Assembly: GCA_030544215.1 (NCBI GenBank)
Contig: JARZZO010000001.1
Span: 40,141,670 to 40,205,669 of the forward strand
Reading direction: 5' to 3'
From: Zantedeschia hybrid cultivar
Lineage: Eukaryota > Streptophyta > Magnoliopsida > Alismatales > Araceae
DNA: 64,000 bases
Position 1 is the stretch's first letter, and each line of letters opens with the position of its first letter. A program made the position numbers and the translations under genes. Below the pieces are notes generated by a model. The model made no database searches. It was not told the origin of the DNA and saw nothing but the letters and a program-made list of their open reading frames with translations. Shown here in pieces: positions 1 to 10,897 of the stretch.

Positions 1-290
1 ACGTTTATAATCATCTATTAAACTAATCTAGGTGTCTAAGCGGATTTTAATCTAGCAGTCGAGGGATAGCATGACAATATCACCCTCCCTCTGAGGAGAG
101 AAGTGTGCTGTTGAAGCCTCAACGGGTCACCGCCAACTCAATGTTGGATCACTGCTGGAACCCCGAGGTTATTTGGTTCATTCCATCTTCTTCTTCTTCT
201 TCTTTTTCTTCTTCTTCTCTCTCTCTCTCTCTCTCTTCTTGCCTAGGGAAGGGATGGCTGGGATGGAGTGGAAGGGGAGGGAATGCCCTC

Positions 291-300
291 TTATTTATAG
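291..300 (-). promoter_or_regulatory. TATA-like box of the LTR promoter
   Basis: CTATAAATAA on the minus strand, conserved at the same place in the partner LTR (7064-7073). The position and orientation fit the U3 promoter of a minus-strand retrotransposon. No experimental start site is known. Confidence 0.55.
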
Positions 301-316
301 TGTTAGGCAGGGCTTG

Positions 317-500
317 GGATGGGGACAAGTGTCCCTCCCTAGATTTGGGATAAATGGCCCATTTGGATAAGCATTTCATGGATTTGGGACAAGTGTCCCT
401 TTTAGATAAGCATATGTTGGATTTGGGGCAAGTGTCCCTTTTAGATAAGCATGAATTGGATTTGGGACAAGTGTCCCTTTTAGATAAGGACTTTTCCTTT
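317..500. repeat. about 42-bp minisatellite in LTR (about 4 units)
   Basis: Units read roughly 'ggatttgggacaagtgtccc' followed by 'ttttagataagcatg' and repeat about four times. Each unit contains the palindrome GGGACAagTGTCCC. The same array is present in the right LTR at about 7090-7235, so it existed before insertion. Confidence 0.8.
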
Positions 501-667
501 AAACCTTAACCATTAACTATTATCGTTATCCAATAGTATTTCTCCTTATCATTATCCTTTACCAATAACATTTCCATTTAAACCCTTAAAGGACATTTTA
601 TATTTAAACCTTCTCTTCTTTTTTGTTTTGTTTTATTATTATCCCTAGTAATTTTGTGGGTCTTACA

Positions 668-690
668 TCCTCCCCTCCTTATAAATTTTG
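668..690 (-). other. polypurine tract of element 1
   Basis: The plus strand reads tcctcccctccttataa; the minus strand is a purine run (AAGGAGGGGAGGA) ending exactly at the LTR start TGTAAGACCC. This is the expected primer for second-strand synthesis. Confidence 0.7.
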
Positions 691-760
691 TGCTCGAAAT
701 TTCATGATCCAATACTCAAGAAAAAGGGTAATAAAATTCGTATCAAAGAATTTACATACC

Positions 761-1198
761 TCAGAATAAGTAAGGAAATTGTTCCTTCATTTGATCCTCC
801 CGCTCCCGTGTAGGTTCATTGATGGATCTGTTTTGCCAAACCACTTTTACTAATGGAATTATCTTATTCCTTAGAACTTGTTCTTTGCGACCAATTATGC
901 CGATTGGATATTATGGAGTCGTCATATCTGAGGCAACGTCAATGGTAGTGTAGTCCACTATATGTGATGGATCTGGAATATACCTTCGTAGCGTAGAGAT
1001 ATGGAAGACGTCATGTACATGACACAAAGCTGGAGGTAAGGCAAGCTGATATGCTACTTCTCTTACTCTTCCAAGTATTTCAAATGGGCCAATGTAATGT
1101 GGACTTAATTTACCTTGCTTCCCAAATCTCATGACTCCTTTTGTAGGTGAAATTTTAAAAAATACGTGATCTCCTACATCAAATTGGAGTCATCACCT
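761..1198 (-). pseudogene. integrase C-terminus and chromodomain, element 1
   Basis: Residues encoded by 911-1132 read like the integrase tail of Tekay-like elements (GPFEILGRVREVAYQLALPP, then FHISTLRRYIPDPSHIV). A TAA stop sits at 911-913. Beyond it the same frame continues to a natural TGA at 761-763 and reads as a chromodomain remnant (RNKIIPLVKVVWQN, ending FPYLF). Chromodomains of this kind bind modified histone tails and guide integration. One in-frame stop separates it from the integrase, so it is non-functional as it stands. Confidence 0.82.
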
Positions 1199-1258
1199 CT
1201 GAGAATCAGTGACTCTTTTGTCTGTTCTGAGCTGCAACTAATCTTTGGCGGATTATTC

Positions 1259-1925
1259 TTACCTTGTTAAAACAATATTGGATAATCTCTGGTCCTTCTT
1301 ACTTTCTTTCACCAACCTCATCCCAATATAAAGGAGATCGACAAGGGCGTCCATACAAAGGTTCATAGGGTGCCATGCCGATACTTGTATGATAGTTATT
1401 ATTGTAGGTAAACTCATTGAGTGGTAAGTACTGATCCCATGATCCCTTCCATTCAATACAACAGGCTCGAAGCATATCTTCCAACATCTGGATTGTTCTT
1501 TCAGATTGTTCATCAGTTTCCATATGATCAGCTGAACCAAGTGCCAATTTGGTGCCAAGCTCTTTTTTAAAACTTCTCCAAAAAGTTGAGGTAAAGTTGG
1601 GATCTCTATCAGAATCTATGGTCACTGATACCCCATGCTATATTACAGCTTCCTTGACATAAAGTTGATCATATTTATCTGTAGTCCATGAAGTATTAAT
1701 TGGTAAGAAATGAGCAGATTTTGTCAATCGATCAATTATTACCCAAATGCTGTCAAATCCTTTTGAAGTTCTAGGTAATCCCACCACAGAATCTGTTGTC
1801 ACAAATTCCCATTTTCATTCAGGAATTGCCGAGGGTTGGAATAATCCAACAAGCTTCTGATGTTCTATCTTAATTTGTTGAGAAGTTCGACATTTGGATA
1901 CATAGTCTGCTATGTCATTCTTCAT
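1259..1925 (-). pseudogene. integrase catalytic core, element 1 (broken)
   Basis: The translation around 1299-1625 contains SDRDPNFTSTFWRSF, a Glu-bearing SERTIQMLEDMLRAC segment and YNNNYHTSIGMAPYEPLYGR, the usual order in a gypsy integrase core. The core is split over two frames, and the first catalytic Asp region (about 1700-1800) is interrupted. The HPQTDGQ segment is degraded to HMETDEQ. Inactive. Confidence 0.8.
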
Positions 1926-2414
1926 TTTGGGCCATCAAAAACTTTTCTTCATATTTTGGTACATCTTAGTACTTCCAGGATGAACTACGAAGTTCAACCT
2001 ATGGCATTCATCTAGTAGTTTTTGCCTTAGTTCTGTTTCTGGGGAAACATAAAGTCTTCCTCGGAATTTTACAACACCATCACCAGTCATTTCCATCTTG
2101 GGATGTTGTAGAACTTGATGTATTGTCTCATCTGCCTTTTGGGCATTTATGATTTTATCATATAATATAGGCCTTACAGTTGAACTTGCTAACATTGCAG
2201 TAGGTTCATTTTTAGGAACCAAAAGAGTCAATTTTGCCATGTCTTCAAGTAACTTCCATTCATGAACCATTAATTTCGCTATTGTTGTTTTTCTACTCAA
2301 AGCATCAGCTACAATATTAGCCTTACCAAGGTGATAAGAAATACTAAAGTCATAATCTTTTATGAATTTCATCCATCTCCTCTGTCTCAACTTCAGATCT
2401 TTCTGAGTAAACAT
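1926..2414 (-). pseudogene. RNase H C-terminus and integrase zinc-binding region, element 1
   Basis: The frame starts in the RNase H tail (LRQRRWMKFIKDYDFSISYH, then GKANIVADALSRK, the usual end of gypsy RNase H). It runs through the linker into the integrase N-terminal H2C2 zinc-binding region (LLDECHRLNFVVHPGSTKMY). It ends at a frameshift near 1935, before the paired cysteines. Confidence 0.8.
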
Positions 2415-2457
2415 ATATTTCAGGCTTTGATGACCAGTGTAGATATTAAATTCTTCT

Positions 2458-2901
2458 CTATAAAGATAATGCCTCCAAAATTTTCAGTGCAAAAACTATA
2501 GTTGCCAGTTCAAGGTCATGAGTGGGATAATTTTCCTCATGTGGTTTTAACTGCCTAGAAGCATAAGCTACAACATGACCATGCTGCATCAGTATTGCAC
2601 CAAGTCCTTTTCTTGAAGCATCATTATACACCTCAAAACCTCCTGGACCAGAAGGGATGACTAAAATAGGTGTGGAGGTTAAACAGCCTTTTAGTTCTTG
2701 AAAACTATCTTCACACTCTTTGGTCCATATAAATGGTGTCCCCGTTCTCGTTGACTTAGTTAATGGTACAGCTATGGAAGAGAAGTCACGAATAAACCTT
2801 CTATAGTAGCCAGCCATTCTCAGAAAACTCATTATTTCAGTAACAATTCTAGGTCTCTCCCATTTAAGTACAATTTCATCCTTTGCTGGATCCATTGACA
2901 C
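2458..2901 (-). pseudogene. RT thumb and RNase H, element 1
   Basis: Encodes the RT connection (FLRMAGYYRRFIRDFSSIAV) and the RNase H start (FEVYNDASRKGLGAILMQHG), with ASRQLKPHEENYPTHDLELA, all standard in Ty3/gypsy. The usual catalytic Asp of the FxVYxDAS motif is retained. A stop separates it from the next segment at 2414. Confidence 0.85.
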
Positions 2902-3620
2902 TTGCTTCTGAAATGACGTCCTAGAAATTGTATTTCATGTAGCAAAAATTTGCATTTACTAAATTTGGCATACAGGTGGTGTTCCCTTAATGTCTATAGT
3001 ATTATTCTAAGGTGTTTCTCATGTTCTTCCTCAGTAGATGAATATATCAAAATGTCATCTACAAACACCACTAAAAATTGATCCAGATATGGCTTGAAAA
3101 TTCTATGCATCAAGTCCATAGAAGCTGTTGGTGCATTAGTTAATCCAAATGGCATGACTAAAAATTCATAATGACCATATCGAGTTCGAAAAGTTGTTTT
3201 ACTAATATCTTCTTCCTTGATTCTTAATTGGTAATATCCAGACCTCAAATCGATTTTGGAGAAAGCTCTGTCTGCCTGAAGTTGGTCAAATAGGTCATCA
3301 ATCTTTGGAAGAGGATACTTGTTTTTCACTGTCACCTGGTTCAATTGTCTATAATCTATACATAATCTTAATGACCCATCTTTCTTTCTGACAAACATAA
3401 CAGGAGCACCCCAAGGTGATGTGCTAGGTCTAATGAAACCCTTATCCAAAAGTTCTTGCAATTGGGTTTTCAATTCCCGCAGTTCTGCTGCAACCATCAG
3501 GCAAGGAGCCTTAGAAATCAGCCCTGTGCCTGGCATCAGTCCAATAGAGAATTCTACTTCTCGATGTGGAGGTAAAGCAGGCAAGTCTTCAGGAAATACA
3601 TGTAGAAATTCATTGGCCAC
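2902..3620 (-). pseudogene. reverse transcriptase palm and fingers, element 1
   Basis: A 208-codon open segment with KKDGSLRLCIDYRQLN, the palm motif LRSGYYQLRIKEEDI, YEFLVMPFGLTNAPTAS and the catalytic FVDDILIYS box. The active-site Asp pair is intact here, but the frame stops at 2994 and the following segment (YAKFSKCKF) is out of frame. Confidence 0.88.
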
Positions 3621-4157
3621 GGGTATCTTTCTATAGGAAGTGTGGGGTTGTCTACCACTGTAAATGCTGCTAAGTACGCTTCACAATGGTGTCTAAGTAG
3701 CTTCTGGACTTTTAGAAAAGAGATGCATGGACTTTTAGAGTTCTGTGGAGTACCCTTAAAGTAGAAAATCTGATCTTCTGGCCTTTCAAATCTAACTCTC
3801 TTCTTGACACAATTAATCTGCGCATGATTTTGTTCCAACCAATCCATACCCAAAATAACATCATAATCATTCATATTTAAAACATGTAAGATTAATTGGC
3901 AGATGTCTTCCTTCAATTTCTACGTTCACATTTTCTAGTTGGAATAAGACCGGTATAGTTTCTCCAGTAGGGGTTTCTACCACCGAAGTGTTTTCTTTCA
4001 TTGGCATATCAGATGATAAACTGTCTACAAATGTTTTTGAAATAAAAGAATATGTGGCACCAAAATCAATTAAGACTTTGGCCCATGAGTCAAGGATAAG
4101 TAATGTACCTTCGACCATGTTGGGGGTCTGTGTGTCACTTTTGGAAAGAGCATACAC
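3554..4157 (-). pseudogene. retropepsin-like protease, element 1
   Basis: Two overlapping frames. The upstream one has VLIDFGATYSFISKTFV, where the aspartic protease signature should be D-S/T-G; the middle residue is Phe, so the active site is altered. The downstream one has YDVILGMDWLEQNHAQINC, the typical end of a gypsy protease. A frameshift near 3900 joins them. Confidence 0.83.
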
Positions 4158-4189
4158 CCTTCCTTGGGTTTTTGCCTTTTAGCATTTCC

Positions 4190-5140
4190 CATATTGGCTT
4201 CACCTTGTTGAGGACAATTCGGAGAGATATGGCCTTGTTGCCCACATGTGAAACATCTTCTAGTTATAAAATAACACTCCTTTCTACCGTGTATTCTTCC
4301 ACAATTGTTGCAGCTTCTGATTGCTCCCTTGTGTAGCTGAGGGTAAAGGTGCTTGATATGGAGATCTCCCTTTTCCAGGCCTAAAATCAGATTGCTTCTT
4401 TGCCTTTGAATTAACTGCTGTGGGTGGACACCTTCTAGGGAGTATGGTAGGAAAATTTCTATTAGATCTATCTTTGTTAAAGGTTGGAGCCTTCATCCTC
4501 ATTTCCTTCAAAAATTGTTCTCTTTCCATCTCTGAAGCTGCTGCGGTTTGAACTATTGCGGCCAAGGTCTTGCAACATAATTGAGCCACTTTCTCTCTAA
4601 TATTACTTCTTAGTCCTTCAATGAATATCAAGGCTCTATGCTCCTCATTTTCTATTATGTGTGGGGCAAATCTTCCCAATTCTACAAATCTTACTTCAAA
4701 CTCATGAACAATCATATCTCCTTGTGTTAACTCCATAAATTCCCTCTCCTTTTTGTATGCAAGATGTCTTGGAAAATACTAATTATGAAATTCTTTCAAG
4801 AATTCTTCCCATGAAATATTCCTAGTCGACTGTCCTTGAAAACAATATTACGATGGGTACACCACCATTCATTGGCACTGTCTTTTAGCATGTATGTGGC
4901 TAATGTTGTCTTTTCCTTTGCTGGGCATTCTAGAACATCAATGGCCTTTTCAATTTCTTGAACCCAATATTCAGCTATTTCAGGGTTGGACTGTCCAAAA
5001 AAGTTTGGAGGATTCAATTTTAAAAATGCATTTGTCAGACCTGGCATGTTATCCTTGGAATTGGATCCTTCATTAGCCTCTTTGCTTCTAGTTTGAAAAT
5101 GACTCATAGATTGCCACATGATCCTGATAAAGTTTTCCAT
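4190..5140 (-). pseudogene. gag, element 1 (split over three frames)
   Basis: The N-terminal part (4796-5140) starts at the first Met after the PBS and carries the retrotransposon gag fold (NPPNFFGQSNPEIAEYWVQE). The middle part (4284-4736) contains FEVRFVELGRFAPHI and the basic linker. A CCHC zinc knuckle (C-x2-C-x4-H-x4-C, CFTCGQQGHISPNC) is read from about 4210-4262 in another frame. Gag would coat the RNA genome, but frameshifts near 4270 and 4790 prevent a single product. Confidence 0.85.
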
Positions 5141-5359
5141 ATGTTGAGGAATGTTGTGACCGTCAGTTCTAAATCAGTGTTGTGTGGTGATCCAGACCCC
5201 CCCTCCAATGCCATTGCACCTTCACACGAAGGATAATAACATTCGATTACCAATTGTCGTAATAGTGGTCAAATAAATCCATTGGCTATGCTTGTCAGAA
5301 GGACATGTGTCTGACGTCCTTGTACTCTTATCTACATTCTGTGCTTATTCCCAAACTTT

Positions 5360-5371
5360 GCTCTGATACCA
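5360..5371 (-). other. primer binding site, tRNA-iMet type (element 1)
   Basis: The minus strand reads TGGTATCAGAGC two bases from the LTR edge, matching the 3' end of plant initiator tRNA-Met, the usual primer for chromoviruses. Confidence 0.88.
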
Positions 5372-5373
5372 CC

Positions 5374-8330
5374 TGTGACGGCCCCACCTTTGTGAATTTA
5401 TATTCTCAAATATACACAAGAATGGACCCATCACCCGATCCGAGGTTCGTCGTAACTAGGATCAGTTTGGGTCGATGTCACAAAAGTATAAATAAAAATA
5501 ACAATGGAAATTGCAAACTCTTAAATATTCTTATTACTGGTGTTTCCATAGATATACATGTCCTTGAACACATTGAGAAAAGTAAGATATTACATAGCCA
5601 AGCATAAAAGGCACAAAATAGACCAATTAAGACTGTACAAACCACTAGCACTGATGCAACTGGTGAAGTCGGAAACGCAGCCTTACTGTGGTCAACAATT
5701 CTCTCCTGAAAAATATTTAATTAACTTTTATTAGTTCTAACAAAAACTTAGTACGGATCATTTACTCCCTACTGATCCAATATTAAAAATTAAAGTCCTT
5801 TCATATACCATTTAAGTAGAAGAATGTGGCAATAATCAAATAAGCATATAAACAGTGAAATATTTGATTGAATCATACATGAATCATTTGAAAGAATCAT
5901 CATAGTTCATAAGAACATTTGCATAAGTATCATTTCGTCATTTTATCATCAGAATGAATAATCATTCTGAGTTTTTCCAGACCTGGTGGTCAATAAGATC
6001 ACAATTATCATGTTCGACACTTTTCATGATCTCCTCCTTAGTGCTCATTTATTTCAAAGAAAAATAGGAATAGACTTTAAATAATAATTGTCATTTGTCA
6101 TATTTTTGAACATGTCATGATCAGCCTCCTGCCGTCAAAAAAATAACTTTTTATCTTTAAGAAGTAACAAGAGACAACCACCCCACTGGCGGTGGCAAAT
6201 ACCTGTCTGTCTCAGAGAGTTTCCGGACACTCTTCCAGGTGACATGGGTCTTTCAGCTGATCTGGAGATGTGGTCTCCATACCACATAGCCCCTGTCCCA
6301 GTCAAGGGTGCACTTCAAGTAGGTTTTCTATCCTCTGCCTAGTCGGAAATGTCTCGAGCCTAGTCGGGAATGTCTCGAGCTTGGACACTGACTCCATTAT
6401 ATAGAGACGCTCTGCGCCATGACAGTGCCAATTGTGAGGAGCGAGCGTTGGAAAAGGCTCCGCGCCCCAACAATGCCAATCGTAAGGAGCAAGGCTCGGT
6501 TATCCCCTTGTCCCTAGGAGATAAATCATATATCCTATCCCGTTAGTGTTGCAGTGTTACTTCTTTATCATGTACATAAACAGAGAATAAGAAATATTTT
6601 CTTCATAACAATACAAAATCGTAATCATTGAGGTTATGAGATAATGATTGTAATTGCTAAACTATCATAATTCAATAATCAAAATCGTCGATAAAAGGAA
6701 GTAGTTTCGTTTGATAGACTTTCTTCATCAATTTTATGAGAAAATCATTCAAGAAACCTTATTTGATAGAGACTCATTTTTAACATTTATGATCGTCTAT
6801 TAAACTAATTTAGGTGTCTAAGCGGACTCTAATCTACCAGTTGAGGGATAGCAGGACAGTATCACCCTACCTCTGAGGAGAGAAGTGCGCTGTTGAAGCC
6901 TCTACGGGTCGTCGCCACGTAGCTGTTGGATCACTGCTGGAACTCTGAGGGTAGCTGGTTTCTTCCTTCTTCTTCTTCTTCTTCTCTCTCTCTCTCTCTC
7001 TCTCTCTCTTCTTGCCTAGGGAAGGGATGGCTGGGATGGAGTGGAAGGGGAGGGAATGCCCTCTTATTTATAGTATTGGGCAGCACTTGGGATGGGGACA
7101 AATGTCCCATTTGGATAAGCAATTCGTGGATTTGGGACAAGTGTCCCTTTTGGATAAGCATATATTGGATTTGGGACAAGTGTCCCTTTTAGATAAGCAT
7201 GAATTAGATTTAGGACAAGTGTCCTTTTTAGATAAGGATTTACCCTTTAACCCTTAACCATTAACTATTACCGTTATCCAGTTGTACTCTAATCCATGGA
7301 ACTTGACATTTAGAAGAGACTTTATAGTTCAAGAATTTCAACAGTTGGTGGCAGTTCTCAACATCATACATAAATTTGGGCTGCAAAGAAACTGTGACGA
7401 CAAAAGGCTATGGGTTTGGAATTCTAAAGGTATATTTTCTGTTAGTGCTATGTTAAGAGTGATTAATGACAGTAGAACCAGAGTGCCCTAGGGGCCTACA
7501 GTATGGTTAAGCTATTACCCTGCAAGATCAATCTATTTCTTTGGAAGATGGCTTTGGGGAGGCTACCCACAGTGGAGAGAGTTTTTTCCTGTGCAGAAGC
7601 TTACATGTATTTTCTGTGGAAGATTTGATTAGGAAGCTGATCATCTGTTTTGCCACTGTGGAATTATCAATGCTTGGTGGCTGTCCTGCTGCAGGTGCTT
7701 AAATATCACTTGGGAGGAACCTCCTTAGTGTACCAGATGTTGGATGGGTGGGGTAAGTTATGCCCTACCTTATCTGAGAGGGAGCTATGGTCTATAATTC
7801 TTCCAGCATTTCTGTGGGGAGCTTGGACTGAAAGGAATTATAGAAGGTTCAGAGATGAGTATAATAGCATCTACAACATCATGAGGAAGGTTATTAAATG
7901 GGTCTCTGAATGGGGAAAAACTGCAAGGGTAGAAGTGGATCTGAAATCCTCTCATCTTATGTCTACTTTGCAGCAGTGGCTTAGGATGAATGGCTGATTT
8001 TGTAATCTTGTTATCTACTTTGTTATAATATCTTATCACCTTGATAAGATATCTTGGGGATCTTTGGGGTGGGTTTTTTTTCATGATTGTAAGGGGTTTG
8101 TGTGTGATTTGAGAGCTTTGTATCGCTCTCTGATGTACTGTTTGCATTTATTTTCATTGAATTTGTGGCCTATTTGGTTACCTTCCAAAAAACTATTACC
8201 GTTATCCAGTAGTATATCTCCGTATCCTTATCCTATCAATAATATTTTCATTTAAACCCTTAAAAGACATTTTATATTTAAACCCTTTCTTTTTTTGTTT
8301 TATTATTATCCCTAGTAATTTTGTGTTACA
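5374..8330 (-). repeat. 5' LTR of Tekay-like element 1, interrupted by a LINE
   Basis: Runs from TGTGACGGCC to the CA before 8331. Removing the LINE (7283-8190) and one TSD leaves about 2.03 kb. It contains a conserved TATA-like box at 7064-7073, a CT-rich run at 6965-7012 and the 42-bp minisatellite. The other flank of the element lies outside the window, so its own TSD cannot be checked. Confidence 0.87.
7283..8190 (+). mobile_element. 5'-truncated L1-type LINE insertion with 20-bp TSD
   Basis: Inserted in the LTR; aactattaccgttatccagt flanks it at 7263-7282 and 8191-8210. The LTR sequence resumes in register after the second copy, as shown by the left LTR (around 525-560). It ends in a short A-run. 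The translation carries the C-terminal part of LINE ORF2: a WVWNSKGIFSV segment (around 7410), a degraded Cys/His region (7580-7680) and FLWGAWTERNYRRF (around 7810). Stops and shifts make it inactive. Confidence 0.85.
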
Positions 8331-8431
8331 ATATAGCCCTTTTGAGTGCCTTTTGTGTTTGTATAGAGGAGGTATATTTGTATTTATTACACTATGTATT
8401 CCCTTTTTCATTATCAATGAATGCGTATAAG
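8331..8431. other. flanking sequence between element 1 and the hAT MITE
   Basis: About 100 AT-rich bases with no gene. The last eight (8424-8431, cgtataag) are the left TSD of the MITE. Confidence 0.6.
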
Positions 8432-8876
8432 TAGGGCCGGCAATGAGCCGAGCTGCTCGGGCTTGGCTTGGTTTCGGCTCGGTTGGGTTCGGCTCGAAAT
8501 CTCAAACGAGCCAAGCTCAATCTTAGATTAAAGCTCGAATAGCTTAATGAGCCGAGCTCAAGCTTACTGTGGCTTGGCTTGTGAGCTCGTGAGCCGGCTC
8601 GACAATTTAGTATATTTTTTTAATTTCTCCAAATTAAGTCAAGTAGGTATATTTACTAAAAGATCCTCATTCCAACTGTACATCAAATGACTAAAACTAA
8701 ATAAAATCTGTCCAAATTTGTGTGATTTGAGCTCGAGCCTGGCAAAAATGGGACGAGCCTAGCTCGAGCCCAGATTTGGAGCTCGAACCGAGCTCGAGCT
8801 CGAGCCAAGCTTCTTTGACCCGAGCCGAGCCCGAGCCATCCAAAGCTCGGCTCGGCTCGGCTGATTGCCAGCCCTA
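8432..8876. mobile_element. non-autonomous hAT-type MITE (445 bp)
   Basis: Ends TAGGGCCGGCAATGAGCC and the inverted GGCTGATTGCCAGCCCTA (about 19 of 21 positions match). It is flanked by a perfect 8-bp direct repeat, cgtataag, at 8424-8431 and 8877-8884. The TA-GGG ends and the 8-bp TSD point to hAT. Both subterminal thirds are dense in GAGCTCG/GAGCCGA motifs in both orientations, with an AT-rich centre. No coding capacity. Confidence 0.88.
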
Positions 8877-8884
8877 CGTATAAG

Positions 8885-9059
8885 ACTACTTTCTAAGAAT
8901 ATTATATTTGTATGTGATTCTTGGTTGGATAGGAGACTCTATTGTTATTAAGGATCATGTATTTCAATAATTTTTCTTTGGATTTTGCCTTTTGAAGATG
9001 CCTTTTGAAGATTTAAGCTGAATTTGTTTATGGCCTGTAACCACCAAGTCAGAGGACAG
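8885..9059. other. unannotated AT-rich spacer
   Basis: No ORF, RNA gene or recognised repeat. The heptamer-like phrase 'gccttttgaagat' occurs twice in tandem (8986-9015). Confidence 0.4.
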
Positions 9060-9246
9060 TACACAGTTGGTTGTCTTTGACCTTTGCAAACATTCATTAG
9101 AGCCTTGTCCCATTTTGTTGGGGTTAGCTACATGAATCCTATCCCATTACTTTATTCTATCCAAAGGCATGTTTATGTTCTAACCTAGGATGGTCACATT
9201 TTTTTTCTTTTCTTTTTTTAACTATGTCAAACCATCTTATCCAAGG

Positions 9247-10320
9247 ATAAGTACTACAGTTCCAGAAGGATCTGGGATATTGTCCTTCTTACTGAATACA
9301 ATGTTTCTAGTGTGTGGAAGGGTATCCTTCAAGCATCAGATATTATTCTTGCTGCTACAAAGGTTCGACTTGGTGATGGCCATCGATGTTGCTTCTGGAC
9401 TGAGAAGTGGTGTGGGCCGACTTTGCTTTCGTGATTGTTCCCACTTCTTTTTGACATCTCCTCTGATCCTCATGTAGTGGTAGCTCATATGGTGGATCCA
9501 GTTTCAGGAGTGTGGATTCCCTCCTTCCGTTGGAATCTTAGGGAGGAGATCCATGAATTAGCTGCCTTGCTTGTTTTGCTTCAACAGTGGTCGGTTGATG
9601 TATCATTGGAAGACTCTTGGCTATGGATGTGGTCTTCTTGGGGGGTCTTCTCTGTCAGATCGGTGTATCAAGTCATTGTGGACGGAGGATTGAGGAGTCC
9701 TTTTTCTTTCAGATTTGGGCTCTGAAATCCCCGTTGAAGGTGAAGACTCTTGTGTGGCGGATCTCTGTGGGCAGGCTTCGACCACCAACAGATTGTTACG
9801 CTTTGGGTGTGATGTGCCTTCAGTTTGTGTTTTGTGTGGAAACCACGATGAATCTTTAGATCACTTGTTTGTTACCTGCTCTTTTGCGAAGGAGATGTGG
9901 CCGACCCTGGTGTCTAAAGTTCGCCAACATGTGCGGCTGGGGAGTGGGGTGGATAACCTTTTTCAGCAATGGGCTAAGTATTTGTTGTCTAAGGAGGACC
10001 AAGTAATTTGGTGGCTGATTCTTCATGCGACTTTGTGGGCCATTTGGGGTGAAAGGAACGAGAGGATCTTTAGAAAGGAGTTTGCAGACCCACAAAGGGT
10101 CGCTCTTTTTGTTTGTGCTAAAGTGAGGGAGTGGGTGAGGGTCTGTTGTACGAGCATTATGAGCTCATCCTCCTTTTTTGATGTTTTGGGAGATAGTTGA
10201 GGGGCACCAGCTTAGTGCTTTGGGGGGGCCAAGTGCCCTTTTTGTGAGCTGCTCTGTACATTTGTTCATTACCTTTTGTTTTTAATATAATTGTGGTACT
10301 ATCCACCTTAAAAAAAAAAC
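9247..10320 (+). mobile_element. 5'-truncated L1-type LINE with zf-RVT domain and 15-bp TSD
   Basis: Flanked by ccatcttatccaagg at 9232-9246 and 10321-10335, and ends in a run of nine A. Encodes the C-terminal tail of LINE ORF2. Frames at 9435-9725 and 9715-10200 give LEDSWLWMWSSWGVFSVRS, then a reverse-transcriptase zinc-binding region (C-x2-C, ESLDHLFVTC) and LWAIWGERNERIFRKEF. One frameshift near 9715 splits it. The natural stop lies at about 10198-10200, followed by a 110-bp 3' UTR. Confidence 0.88.
9715..10200 (+). pseudogene. LINE ORF2 C-terminus (zf-RVT)
   Basis: 161 codons open. Cys/His motif VCVLCGNHDESLDHLFVTC at about residues 49-67 (Cys, Cys, His, Cys spacing of the RT-associated zinc-binding domain). 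It lacks the endonuclease and RT because the copy is 5' truncated, so it cannot mobilise itself. Confidence 0.8.
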
Positions 10321-10610
10321 CCATCTTATCCAAGGCCTTCCTTCCATGAGTTTTTTTAGCTACCTGCACTTAAATTAAATCGCACCTGCTGACATTGAAC
10401 TTGGACAACAGTGCATGTACCGAACCATGTCAGCCCAATTCCCCCAATCTTAACATCAATTTGTGCTATAATTAAGTCTCGTCATATGCATTCATTCCAA
10501 ATCTTATCCTTTCCAATCTTTCGACACATCTATCTCAGCATCTTCATCTTTATCTCATATTTTCTATACATGTCATAGTTGTCAATCCCCTCCCGGTCTC
10601 TGTCCCATTT

Positions 10611-10897
10611 TTCTATTGGAATGGACGTCTCAATGTCCGGACAATTCTAGTGTCCCATCCTAGATTTTTTTCTATACATATTCTAACAAATATAAAACGC
10701 CTGTATACAATAAATAATATGAAATAAACATATAAATATAGAAATAACACCAAATTAATGCCAAGTTTTATCATTGGTTCTTGTGCTGATGTCTACCCTT
10801 TATAGGGTGGTGCCAACTGCCTGGTTGTGTTAGGTTTAAAAAGTGAGGGACTGCCAACAGGCTCATGATGCTAGTTAGCAGGTAGAAGAGTACCTTT
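10611..10897. other. unannotated spacer
   Basis: No gene, RNA or clear element. Two short stretches (10600-10660) resemble degraded repeat sequence of unknown family. Confidence 0.4.

Larger units (their letters stand above)
1..667 (-). repeat. 3' LTR of Tekay-like element 1 (truncated by window edge)
   Basis: On the minus strand this LTR begins TGTAAGACCCAC at 667, directly after the purine-rich tract read from 668-690. It matches 6783-8330 of the right LTR once the LINE there is removed. Only about a third of an estimated 2-kb LTR is inside the window. It includes a polypyrimidine stretch (185-238), a TATA-like box and a short minisatellite. Confidence 0.88.
1..8330 (-). mobile_element. 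Tekay-like Ty3/gypsy element 1 (partial, degenerate)
   Basis: An LTR retrotransposon reading right to left: right LTR (5374-8330), PBS, gag, protease, RT, RNase H, integrase, chromodomain, polypurine tract, left LTR (1-667, cut by the window edge). The two LTRs align clearly: for example, the stretch at 20-180 matches 6797-6950. The order RT before integrase and the C-terminal chromodomain place it in the Ty3/gypsy chromoviruses, and the integrase tail resembles the Tekay/del lineage. Every coding domain has stops or frameshifts, so it is a dead copy. The right LTR carries a later LINE insertion. Confidence 0.9.
9060..10610 (-). mobile_element. RTE-type LINE remnant (minus), split by another LINE
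   Basis: 9095-9185 and 10380-10570 read, on the minus strand, like the 3' end of plant RTE elements. They include the ttgttggggt-tagctacatg-aatcc block and the region for the RT tail. The same blocks occur in the better preserved plus-strand RTE at 26343-26760. No open frame remains. The gap is explained by the LINE at 9247-10320. Confidence 0.65.

Noticed and set aside
105..379. Ser/Leu-rich frames and their mirror Glu/Arg-rich frames
   Set aside because: They translate the polypyrimidine run of the LTR in different frames.
317..500. CRISPR-like array
   Set aside because: Units are contiguous with no unique spacers, inside a plant LTR; it is a minisatellite.
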